Source: Kitasatospora albolonga (GTDB lineage Bacteria > Actinomycetota > Actinomycetes > Streptomycetales > Streptomycetaceae). Taken from it: 64,000 nt of DNA. The translations under genes were made by a program, and so were the position numbers. Positions 28,452 to 36,090 of the stretch are shown in pieces; within the stretch, counting starts at the first letter, position 1, and each line of letters begins with the position of its first letter. The stretch is from NCBI GenBank assembly GCA_002082585.1, contig CP020563.1, positions 3,962,001 through 4,026,000 on the forward strand, written 5' to 3'. Below the pieces are notes generated by a model that saw only the letters and a list, made by a program, of their open reading frames with translations, did not search any database and had not been told where the DNA came from.

Positions 28452-30746
28452 TCAACGGTCCACTTTCTCACCCGTTCCCGACGGGTCCCCGCTTTCCGGT
28501 CCGGTGTCCGGGGTCGGGTCACTCGGCTGCTCGGGTTCGCCGCCGTCGTCCTCGGCCGTGTCGCTTGCCAGGGTGCGCTTGCGGTGGGTGTACATCCTGA
28601 CGCCGGCCAGCACCAGGAGCAGGAGCCCGCCGGCGATGACGAGGAGAACGGTGGGCGTCACCTCGGAGACCTTCACGGTGAAGGTCATCTCCTCGCCGTA
28701 CGGGGTGCCGTCCTCGGTGAAGAGCTGGGCGGACACCTGGGCCCGGCCGTTGGCGCTGGTGGCCGTGTCGAACTTCACCGACTGGCTGTGCCCGGCGGCG
28801 ATCCGGACCGGCAGCTCGGCCTTCGTCCCGTCGTCGTTGAACTTCAGCCGGATGTTGTCCGAGGTCAGCCGCAGGACGAGCCGGTCGATGCCCTGCACCA
28901 GCTTGTTCTGCACCGTCACCGGGATCGTCGCGCTGCGGCCCGAGAGGGTGACGTCCGACTTGTCGATCAGCTGGACCTCGCCGGTGAGGCCCTTCAGATA
29001 CGTGAGCACGGCGTCCCGGTAGCCCTGAGCCTCCAGGGGGCGTCCCCGCCAGGACGTCGACATCGAGCGGTTGACCGCGTTGCCGAAGGGCGTCACCACG
29101 CGCTCGGGCTGCGTGAGGATGGTCTCGAAGCTGTCGATGGAGCCCTGGGTGGTCCGGATGTCCTGGAACGCCTGGGTGGGCAGCTCCTGGCCGCGGAGCT
29201 TCTTCGGGTACGCGGAGGCCCGCGGCACCTTGGTGGTCGCCCGCGGGTCCGGCTCCGCCTCGGAGGCGGCGACCAGGTCCTGCGGCTGGGTCCAGCGGTC
29301 GCCCGCCAGGGCCTCCAGGGCGCGGGCCATCGTCTGGGCCTGGGCGGCGGTGGGCATCCGCTGCGGCGCCACGACGATGCTGCGCTCCTTGTCCGGCGCC
29401 TGCTCGGTCAGGGCGAGGGTCTGCGCGAGGAACTTCTGGACCGCGAGGGTCGAGGCGCCGGCCCGGAACATGTCGCGGTCGAACAGGGTCGACAGCCGGG
29501 AGTCGGCGACGACCGCGGTGGTGCCCCCGCCGATCGGCCGGGCCGCCGTCGGGGTGTACGGCAGGTTGCCGGTCTCCTGGAGGCTGTCGCTGCGGGCGAT
29601 CACGTGGTGGGCGCCCGCGGAGGTCGCCACGTCCACGATGCCCGGGTCGAGGGCGCCGTTCACGGGCCAGGCGAAGTCGGTGGACGGCTTCACATGGAGG
29701 ACGGTCTCCACGGTCGTGGCGGCCACGGTGGAGGCGCTCTGCAGATGGCTGAGGGTGCCGGAGACCCCCTTGCCCCGATGGGCGATGGAGGCCAGGTCCG
29801 GGTCGCCGAACGGCAGGGCGATCACCTTGCCGTCCTCCACCACCTTCTGGAGGGCGGTGAGCCACCGCTGGGCGACGGCCTGATTCTTGCCCGGGACGGT
29901 TCTGTCACCGGACTTGATGTCGTAGCCCCCGGCCATCGCGGCGACGCTCGCCAGCAGGTCCGGGTCGACGACCCAGGTGACGGGGAGACTGCCGCCCAGG
30001 GAGACCAGCTGCTCCAGCCGTCCGCCCGGTGCCAGCTCGTCGGCCAGGGCGTCGTCCGTGAAGACGGGCGTCTGCTGCTGGTTCGAGCGTGTCTCCGCGG
30101 TGACGTGCGGGGAGGCGATCAGCGGCCACAGGAAGGTGAGCCTGGTCCGCTTGTCGCTCTTCTCCGGCTGCCACGGCAGGTACGAGCGCTCGATGCCCAG
30201 CACCTGCTCGTAGGGGGCGGTCGCCGTACGGCCGGAGACCGAGACCCCGAGCTGGTAGACGCCCGACGCGTCGAGGTCCAGCTTGTCGACGGGGACGGCG
30301 ATCGTGAAGTTCTGGCTGATCCCCTTGCGGAGCTCGGGGATCTTCACCGCGAACTTGTCGTCGATCGGGGCCGGGTCGGCACCGGGGAGATACCCCTTGC
30401 GCTTGGCGGCGTCGTCGACCTCGCCCCGCCCGGAGAGGCGGGGGCCCACCCGCAGGTCGACCTCCGCGTCGCTGATCGTCTCCTTGCCCTTGTTGGTGAG
30501 GGTCCCGGAGACGGTCAGCGTGTCCCCCTCCGTGGGGGCACCGGGGGAGAGCGTGTTCAGGGACACCGACACCGTGCGCGAGCCCGTGGGGGCCTTGGCC
30601 GGCCCGGTGGCCCCCGCGGTTCCGGTGGCGGGGACCGTCAGCAGACCGGCCAGCAGGGGGGCTCCCAGGACCACGGCGGCTGTGCGCCGCAGCCACCGGC
30701 GGGCAGGAGAAGAGCGCATCCCCTGGATGTCTGCCGCCTCGGCCAC
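28452..30746 (-). CDS. DUF6049 family secreted/membrane protein
   Basis: 764 residues from GTG 30744-30746. It has a signal peptide (about 10-45: RRWLRRTAAVVLGAPLLAGL...), a large extracytoplasmic region, a C-terminal membrane helix (VLLVIAGGLLLLVLAGV, near residue 700) and a short acidic cytoplasmic tail. The N-terminal 150 residues look like a beta-rich CARDB-type domain (TLTVSGTLTNKGKETISDAEV). It is the counterpart of M. tuberculosis Rv3909, adjacent to murJ there as well. Function unknown; the conserved linkage suggests a role with MurJ. Next is the divergent CCA-enzyme gene. Confidence 0.87.
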   Translation of the reverse strand: MAEAADIQGMRSSPARRWLRRTAAVVLGAPLLAGLLTVPATGTAGATGPAKAPTGSRTVSVSLNTLSPGAPTEGDTLTVSGTLTNKGKETISDAEVDLRVGPRLSGRGEVDDAAKRKGYLPGADPAPIDDKFAVKIPELRKGISQNFTIAVPVDKLDLDASGVYQLGVSVSGRTATAPYEQVLGIERSYLPWQPEKSDKRTRLTFLWPLIASPHVTAETRSNQQQTPVFTDDALADELAPGGRLEQLVSLGGSLPVTWVVDPDLLASVAAMAGGYDIKSGDRTVPGKNQAVAQRWLTALQKVVEDGKVIALPFGDPDLASIAHRGKGVSGTLSHLQSASTVAATTVETVLHVKPSTDFAWPVNGALDPGIVDVATSAGAHHVIARSDSLQETGNLPYTPTAARPIGGGTTAVVADSRLSTLFDRDMFRAGASTLAVQKFLAQTLALTEQAPDKERSIVVAPQRMPTAAQAQTMARALEALAGDRWTQPQDLVAASEAEPDPRATTKVPRASAYPKKLRGQELPTQAFQDIRTTQGSIDSFETILTQPERVVTPFGNAVNRSMSTSWRGRPLEAQGYRDAVLTYLKGLTGEVQLIDKSDVTLSGRSATIPVTVQNKLVQGIDRLVLRLTSDNIRLKFNDDGTKAELPVRIAAGHSQSVKFDTATSANGRAQVSAQLFTEDGTPYGEEMTFTVKVSEVTPTVLLVIAGGLLLLVLAGVRMYTHRKRTLASDTAEDDGGEPEQPSDPTPDTGPESGDPSGTGEKVDR

Positions 30747-30928
30747 GCGCCTACCCGTCCCTCGTCGTCATCGGAGTCTGTCGATCGTTGTCGGTCCTGC
30801 GTCCCCGCATGGTAACGAGGTGCGGAGGGCCGAAGTGCTGGGGTCCGGCTCACATGATCGCGGGAGGGCCGCAGGGTCCGGATAAACGAGGACGCCCCGG
30901 TCGGTCCGTGCACGTACCCTTTTCTGTT

Positions 30929-32371
30929 GTGCCGAACGCCAACGAAGAGAACGCCAGTGCACTGAGCCAGGTGCAGCACCGCGCGGTGAGTGAGCTGTTG
31001 CGGGTGTCCCCGGTCGCCGACGACCTCGCCCGCCGATTCCAGGAGGCCGGATTCGGCCTCGCGCTGGTCGGCGGCTCGGTCCGCGACGCGCTGCTCGGCA
31101 GGCTCGGGAACGACCTGGACTTCACCACCGACGCCCGCCCCGAGGACGTACTGACCATCGTCCGGCCGTGGGCCGACGCGGTGTGGGAGGTCGGGATCGC
31201 CTTCGGCACCGTCGGCTCCCAGAAGGACGGTTACCAGATCGAGGTCACCACCTACCGGTCGGAGGCGTACGACAGGACCTCGCGCAAGCCCGAGGTCTCC
31301 TACGGCGACTCGATCGAGGAAGACCTCGTGCGCCGTGACTTCACGGTCAACGCGATGGCCGTCGCGCTGCCGCAGAAGGAGTTCATCGACCCGCACGGCG
31401 GCCTGAAGGACCTCTCCGAGCGGGTGCTGCGCACCCCCGGGACGCCCGAGGAGTCCTTCTCGGACGACCCGCTGCGCATGCTGCGTGCCGCACGGTTCGC
31501 TGCGCAGCTGGACTTCGAGGTCGCCCCCGATGTCGTCACCGCGATGACGGAGATGGCCGCCCGGATCGAGATCGTCTCCGCCGAGCGGGTCCGTGACGAG
31601 CTCAACAAGCTTCTTCTCTCCCGCCACCCCCGCAAGGGTCTGGGGCTCCTCGTCGACACCGGGCTCGCCGGCCATGTGCTGCCCGAGCTTCCCGCGCTGC
31701 GGCTGGAGAGTGACGAGCATCACCGCCACAAGGACGTCTATGAGCACTCGCTGACGGTTCTGGAGCAGGCCATCGACCTGGAGGAGGACGGCCCCGATCT
31801 CGTCCTGCGGCTGGCCGCGCTGCTCCATGACATCGGCAAGCCGAGGACCCGGCGCTTCGAGAAGGACGGCCGGGTCTCCTTCCACCACCACGAGGTGGTG
31901 GGCGCCAAGATGACCAAGAAACGCATGACCGAGCTGAAGTACTCCAACGACCTGGTCAAGGACGTCTCGAAGCTGGTCGAGCTCCATCTGCGCTTCCACG
32001 GGTACGGCGACGGGGAGTGGACGGACTCCGCCGTCCGCCGGTATGTGCGCGACGCCGGGCCCCTTCTCGAACGGCTCCACAAGCTGACCCGGTCGGACTG
32101 CACGACCCGGAACAAGCGCAAGGCGAACGCCCTCTCCCGCACCTATGACGCGCTGGAGGAGCGGATCGCCCTGCTCCAGGAGCAGGAGGAGCTCGACTCC
32201 ATCCGCCCGGACCTGGACGGCAACGCGATCATGGAGATCCTCGGGGTGGGCCCCGGGCCGGTGATCGGGAAGGCGTATGCCTTCCTCCTGGAGCTGCGGC
32301 TGGAGAACGGTCCGATGGAGCGCGATGCCGCTGTGGCGGCGCTCAAGGAGTGGTGGGCGGGGCAGAGCTGA
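30929..32371 (+). CDS. pcnA: CCA tRNA nucleotidyltransferase
   Basis: 480 residues from GTG 30929. It adds or repairs the CCA end of tRNAs. The nucleotidyltransferase motif is LVGGSVRDALLGRLGNDLDF (about residues 43-62), then RRDFTVNAMA, and the RNA-binding helices follow. A C-terminal HD domain is present (ALLHDIGKPRTR near residue 297), the class I-like form of actinobacteria (Rv3907c). No Shine-Dalgarno is visible, and the sequence before the start fits a leaderless mRNA. Gene order with DUF6049 and murJ is as in mycobacteria. Confidence 0.92.
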   Translation: MPNANEENASALSQVQHRAVSELLRVSPVADDLARRFQEAGFGLALVGGSVRDALLGRLGNDLDFTTDARPEDVLTIVRPWADAVWEVGIAFGTVGSQKDGYQIEVTTYRSEAYDRTSRKPEVSYGDSIEEDLVRRDFTVNAMAVALPQKEFIDPHGGLKDLSERVLRTPGTPEESFSDDPLRMLRAARFAAQLDFEVAPDVVTAMTEMAARIEIVSAERVRDELNKLLLSRHPRKGLGLLVDTGLAGHVLPELPALRLESDEHHRHKDVYEHSLTVLEQAIDLEEDGPDLVLRLAALLHDIGKPRTRRFEKDGRVSFHHHEVVGAKMTKKRMTELKYSNDLVKDVSKLVELHLRFHGYGDGEWTDSAVRRYVRDAGPLLERLHKLTRSDCTTRNKRKANALSRTYDALEERIALLQEQEELDSIRPDLDGNAIMEILGVGPGPVIGKAYAFLLELRLENGPMERDAAVAALKEWWAGQS

Positions 32372-32386
32372 GTGCGGCCGAGTGAT

Positions 32387-32400
32387 GTTTCACGTGAAAC
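32387..32400. other. parS: parS site 5 (downstream of pcnA)
   Basis: Perfect GTTTCACGTGAAAC centred in a 24-base palindrome (32382-32405). Confidence 0.95.
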
Positions 32401-32420
32401 ATCACCCGGCCCGGATGTCC

Positions 32421-32456
32421 CGAGGGGCGTTGTTTCACGTGAAACAACGCCCCTCG
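32421..32456. terminator. 36-base palindrome with parS at its centre; probable bidirectional terminator
   Basis: Perfect palindrome between the convergent pcnA and MFS genes. Its GC arms (CGAGGGGCGTT and complement) flank parS 6. Confidence 0.6.
32432..32445. other. parS: parS site 6
   Basis: Perfect GTTTCACGTGAAAC at the exact centre of the palindrome 32421-32456; 45 bases from parS 5. Confidence 0.95.
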
Positions 32457-32472
32457 CCACATCCCGGACCGG

Positions 32473-33741
32473 TCAGCTGCCGCTGCTCGTGTACCGCCTG
32501 CGGTACATCGCCACCGCGACACCCGCGTACAGCACGGCCACGCCCACCACCACGGCGACGGACCTGCCGTCCGGCGGGAGCATCAGCGCCGACACACCCG
32601 CCGCGCTCACGAACGCAACGTTGAAGAGCACGTCGTAGAGGGAGAAGACCCGGCCCCGGAAGGAATCGTCCACCGAGGTCTGGACGACCGTGTCCGTGGC
32701 GATCTTCGATCCCTGGGTCACGACGCCGAGCACGAAGGCGGCGATCAGCATCGGTACGAGGGAGAAGGCGAGCCCCAGCACCGGTACCAGGACCGCCGCC
32801 GATCCGGCGCAGGCCACGATCCACCCGTACCGTCCGAGCCGTCCGATGGCCCAGGGGGTCACCACGGCGGCGGTGAAGAACCCCGCCCCGGAGACGCCGA
32901 CCGCCAGCCCGAGCAGCGCCAGCCCTTCGGACTCGTCGTCCGACCAGGCGTAGCGGCAGAGCATGAGCACCATCACGGTGAGCGCGCCGTAGCAGAAGCG
33001 GAGCACCGTCATCGCGGCCAGCGCCCTGGCCGCGTGGGCCCGCTCCCGCAGATGGCGCACTCCCGCCACCAGCCCGCGGGCGGTGACGGCCAGAGCGGCC
33101 CGCAGCCGGAGCGGAGGGCTGTCGAGATCGGGTCCCAGCAGGGTTCGCGGCAGGCTCAGCGAGGCCAGCGCGGAGAGCAGATAGAGCATGGCCCCCAGCA
33201 GCACGACCGCCGCGTCGGACTCGTCGGCCACCAGCCGTACGACGAAGGCGAGCCCCCCGCCTGCGGTGGCCGCGAGCGTTCCGGCCGTCGGGGAGAGCGA
33301 GTTGGCGACGACGAGCCGTTCGGTGTCGACCACCCGCGGCAGTGCGGCGGAGAGCCCTGCCAGCACGAAGCGGTTGACGGCGGTGACGCAGAGGGCCGAA
33401 GCGTAGAAGAGCCAGTCCGGCACCGAGGCGAGGATCAGCAGGGCCGTGCAGCAGGCCAGGGACGCCCGCAGGAGGTTCCCGTACAGGAAGACCTGGCGGC
33501 GGGGCCAGCGGTCCAGCAGAACGCCCGCGAACGGCCCGATCAGCGAGTACGGGAGGAGGAGCACCGCCATGGCCGAGGCGATGGCCGCCGCCGAGGTCTG
33601 CTTCTCCGGGGAGAAGACGACGTACGCGGCGAGGGCGACCTGGTAGACGCCGTCGGCGGACTGGGACAGGAGCCGCACGGTGAGCAGGCGGCGGAAGTTC
33701 CGCAGGCGCAGCAGGGTGCCCAGATCATGCGCGACAGACAT
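32473..33741 (-). CDS. Major facilitator superfamily transporter
   Basis: 422 residues from ATG 33739-33741. About 12 hydrophobic segments, the first being LLTVRLLSQSADGVYQVALAA, and an MFS-type loop DRWPRRQVFLYGN between helices 2 and 3. It is a probable drug or metabolite exporter; the substrate is unknown. The frame extends to GTG 33756, but a terminator hairpin for ino1 sits only 2 bases upstream of that codon, so the shorter start is preferred. No clear ribosome binding site. Confidence 0.75.
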   Translation of the reverse strand: MSVAHDLGTLLRLRNFRRLLTVRLLSQSADGVYQVALAAYVVFSPEKQTSAAAIASAMAVLLLPYSLIGPFAGVLLDRWPRRQVFLYGNLLRASLACCTALLILASVPDWLFYASALCVTAVNRFVLAGLSAALPRVVDTERLVVANSLSPTAGTLAATAGGGLAFVVRLVADESDAAVVLLGAMLYLLSALASLSLPRTLLGPDLDSPPLRLRAALAVTARGLVAGVRHLRERAHAARALAAMTVLRFCYGALTVMVLMLCRYAWSDDESEGLALLGLAVGVSGAGFFTAAVVTPWAIGRLGRYGWIVACAGSAAVLVPVLGLAFSLVPMLIAAFVLGVVTQGSKIATDTVVQTSVDDSFRGRVFSLYDVLFNVAFVSAAGVSALMLPPDGRSVAVVVGVAVLYAGVAVAMYRRRYTSSGS

Positions 33742-33757
33742 GGGAGCAAGCGTCACA

Positions 33758-33802
33758 CACGTCGGGGGTCCGCGGGCGGATTGCCCGGGGACCCCCGACG
33801 TG
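33758..33802 (-). terminator. Terminator of ino1
   Basis: Perfect 14-base stem CACGTCGGGGGTCC / GGACCCCCGACGTG (33758-33771, 33789-33802) with a GC-rich loop, 65 bases past ino1. Confidence 0.75.
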
Positions 33803-33866
33803 CGGCAGGAGGAGGTGAGCGTCGCCGCTCAGTTCTCCGGTGAAGCGCTCAGGCGGCGGAGCCGGT

Positions 33867-34949
33867 TCAGCGCTCGGTCTCGCCCTTGATGAACTTCTCG
33901 ACGTTCTCGCGGGCCTCGTCGTCGAAGTACTGCACGGGCGGCGACTTCATGAAGTAGCTCGAAGCCGAGAGGATGGGGCCGCCGATGCCGCGGTCCTTGG
34001 CGATCTTCGCCGCACGGACGGCGTCGATGATGACACCGGCCGAGTTCGGGGAGTCCCACACCTCGAGCTTGTACTCCAGGTTCAGCGGAACGTCACCGAA
34101 GGCGCGGCCCTCGAGGCGCACATACGCCCACTTGCGGTCGTCCAGCCAGGCCACGTAGTCCGAGGGGCCGATGTGGACGTTGCCCTCACCGAGCTCGCGG
34201 TCACGGATCTGCGAGGTGACGGCCTGCGTCTTCGAGATCTTCTTGGACTCCAGGCGCTCACGCTCGAGCATGTTCTTGAAGTCCATGTTGCCGCCGACGT
34301 TCAGCTGCATCGTGCGGTCCAGGATGACACCGCGGTCCTCGAAGAGCTTCGCCATCACGCGGTGCGTGATGGTGGCGCCCACCTGGGACTTGATGTCGTC
34401 GCCGACGATCGGGACACCGGCCTCGGTGAACTTGTCCGCCCACTCCTTGGTACCGGCGATGAAGACCGGGAGGGCGTTGACGAACGCGACCTTGGCGTCG
34501 ATGGCGCACTGCGCGTAGAACTTCGCGGCGGCCTCGGAGCCGACGGGCAGGTAGCAGACGAGAACGTCGACCTGCTGGTCCTTGAGGACCTGGACGACGT
34601 CGACCGGGGCGTCCGCGGACTCCTCGATCGTCTCGCGGTAGTACTTGCCCAGACCGTCGTGGGTGTGGCCGCGCTGCACGGTGACGCCCGTGTTCGGCAC
34701 ATCCGCGATCTTGATGGTGTTGTTCTCGCTGGCGCCGATGGCGTCCGCGAGGTCGAGGCCGACCTTCTTCGCGTCGACGTCGAAGGCGGCGACGAACTCG
34801 ACGTCGCGGACGTGGTAGTCGCCGAACTGGACGTGCATCAGGCCGGGCACCTTGCCGGCCGGATCGGCGTCCTTGTAGTACTCGACGCCCTGCACCAGCG
34901 AGGCGGCGCAGTTGCCCACGCCTACGATGGCTACGCGAACCGAACCCAT
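33867..34949 (-). CDS. ino1: Inositol-3-phosphate synthase
   Basis: 360 residues from ATG 34947-34949 with AGGGAG upstream. It converts glucose 6-phosphate to myo-inositol 1-phosphate using NAD, the first step to phosphatidylinositol and mycothiol. The NAD-binding loop is VGVGNCAAS at the N-terminus; [20 protein letters not shown] and [16 protein letters not shown] belong to the active site. Length fits the compact actinobacterial form. It follows padR by 59 bases in the same direction, as Rv0046c-Rv0047c do in M. tuberculosis. Confidence 0.95.
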   Translation of the reverse strand: MGSVRVAIVGVGNCAASLVQGVEYYKDADPAGKVPGLMHVQFGDYHVRDVEFVAAFDVDAKKVGLDLADAIGASENNTIKIADVPNTGVTVQRGHTHDGLGKYYRETIEESADAPVDVVQVLKDQQVDVLVCYLPVGSEAAAKFYAQCAIDAKVAFVNALPVFIAGTKEWADKFTEAGVPIVGDDIKSQVGATITHRVMAKLFEDRGVILDRTMQLNVGGNMDFKNMLERERLESKKISKTQAVTSQIRDRELGEGNVHIGPSDYVAWLDDRKWAYVRLEGRAFGDVPLNLEYKLEVWDSPNSAGVIIDAVRAAKIAKDRGIGGPILSASSYFMKSPPVQYFDDEARENVEKFIKGETER

Positions 34950-35008
34950 TCCGGTTGCTCCCTGTGTGATCGGTGTTTCCGATGAAGTCCCCGCGGAGTG
35001 CGGTGACT

Positions 35009-35692
35009 TCACTTGGCGGTTTCGTCGGACGGATCCGGCGGGGTGTCATCCCGGTGCCGGGGCAGGCCGCCCGTCTCTCCAGATGTGTCCTGCTGAGCAG
35101 AGCCCTCGGGCGAGGACCGTCTCCGGTCCCGTCCCGACCGCTCGCTCTCGATGAGCTCGTTCAGCCAGCGCACTTCGCGCTCCACGGACTCCATGCCGTG
35201 CCGCTGCAGCTCAAGTGTGTAGTCGTCGAGTCGCTCACGTGTGCGGGCGAGTGAGGCGCGCATCTTCTCCAGGCGCTCCTCCAGCCTGCTGCGCCTGCCT
35301 TCGAGCACCCGCATCCGCACTTCGCGTTCGGTCTGCCCGAAGAAGGCGAAGCGTGCCGCGAAGTGCTCGTCCTCCCAGGCGTCCGGACCGGTGTGCGAGA
35401 GCAGCTCCTCGAAGTGCTCCTTACCTTCGGCCGTCAGCCGGTAGACGATCTTGGCCCGGCGTCCCGTGAGGGAGGAGGCGGGGGCGGTGTCCGCCGGTTC
35501 GCCCACGGGCTCCTCGATCAACCAGCCGTTCGCCACCAGCGTCTTGAGGCACGGATAGAGGGTTCCGTAACTGAACGCGCGGAAGATCCCCAAGGAGGTG
35601 TTGAGGCGTTTGCGCAGCTCGTAGCCGTGCATCGGGGACTCACGGAGCAGACCGAGAACGGCGAATTCGAGGATGCCGGAGCGTCGGCTCAC
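35009..35692 (-). CDS. PadR-family transcriptional regulator
   Basis: 227 residues from GTG 35690-35692 behind AAGGAGGAGG. Winged helix at the N-terminus ([24 protein letters not shown]), then a C-terminal coiled-coil dimerisation domain ([22 protein letters not shown], about 130-150). The tail of 45 residues is charged and disordered. It is the orthologue of Rv0047c, next to ino1. A 25-base palindrome of the PadR type lies about 70 bases upstream, so it probably represses itself and perhaps ino1. Confidence 0.9.
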   Translation of the reverse strand: MSRRSGILEFAVLGLLRESPMHGYELRKRLNTSLGIFRAFSYGTLYPCLKTLVANGWLIEEPVGEPADTAPASSLTGRRAKIVYRLTAEGKEHFEELLSHTGPDAWEDEHFAARFAFFGQTEREVRMRVLEGRRSRLEERLEKMRASLARTRERLDDYTLELQRHGMESVEREVRWLNELIESERSGRDRRRSSPEGSAQQDTSGETGGLPRHRDDTPPDPSDETAK

Positions 35693-35909
35693 GGTCGCCT
35701 CCTCCTTCTGCCGCTGATTCCGCGGGGCCGTCCGCCGGACCCTCTGACGTACTTATGCCGCACTGATGTATCGACTCGATACATCAGCACGATAGATCGG
35801 TTCCACAGGTTCGACAAGGGTGACCTTCGTGAACGGCGTCACATCGCCAATTCGTAGGAAGCGACTTGCGTTGTTTGGGGTGAAGTTCGGCTCTAGGAGG
35901 GTTTTGACC
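35693..35909. promoter_or_regulatory. padR / PBP divergent promoter region
   Basis: 217 bases between padR and the next possible start. It contains the PadR-type operator at 35763-35787. No gene seen apart from the small frame at 35910. Confidence 0.55.
35763..35787. promoter_or_regulatory. Probable PadR operator
   Basis: Near-perfect 25-base palindrome CTGATGTATCGA-C-TCGATACATCAG, containing the ATGTAT / ATACAT half-sites known for PadR repressors. Distance and context point to autoregulation. Confidence 0.7.
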
Positions 35910-36083
35910 GTGCGTAGTCTGTGCGACATGCAGACCACCGGGAACCGTGAGGCGCCGTTGTGCGTCAGTTATCGCGGACTGCCGGATGTACTGCGGATGA
36001 GCCTTCCGCAGGGCTGGTCCGTAATTCGGGGGGACCGGATCTCAACTGCCGCTTCCAGGCGCTCTCGCCTGCCCGAGGAGTAG
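35910..36083 (+). CDS. Possible 57-residue small protein upstream of the PBP
   Basis: GTG at 35910 with AGGAGG nine bases upstream; frame ends at 36083, 7 bases before the PBP start. Protein starts VRSLCDMQTTGNREAPLC, with two cysteines early and a basic C-terminus (ASRRSRLPEE). Third-position G+C is about 74%, lower than its neighbours. The strong ribosome binding site argues for translation, perhaps as a leader peptide for the PBP gene. I do not recognise it. Confidence 0.4.
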   Translation: MRSLCDMQTTGNREAPLCVSYRGLPDVLRMSLPQGWSVIRGDRISTAASRRSRLPEE

Positions 36084-36090
36084 TCGTTCC

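Noticed and set aside
25051..29022. 1323-codon plus-strand frame opposite the pseudokinase, MurJ and DUF6049 genes
   Set aside because: Antisense shadow; the minus-strand genes have clear domains and starts.
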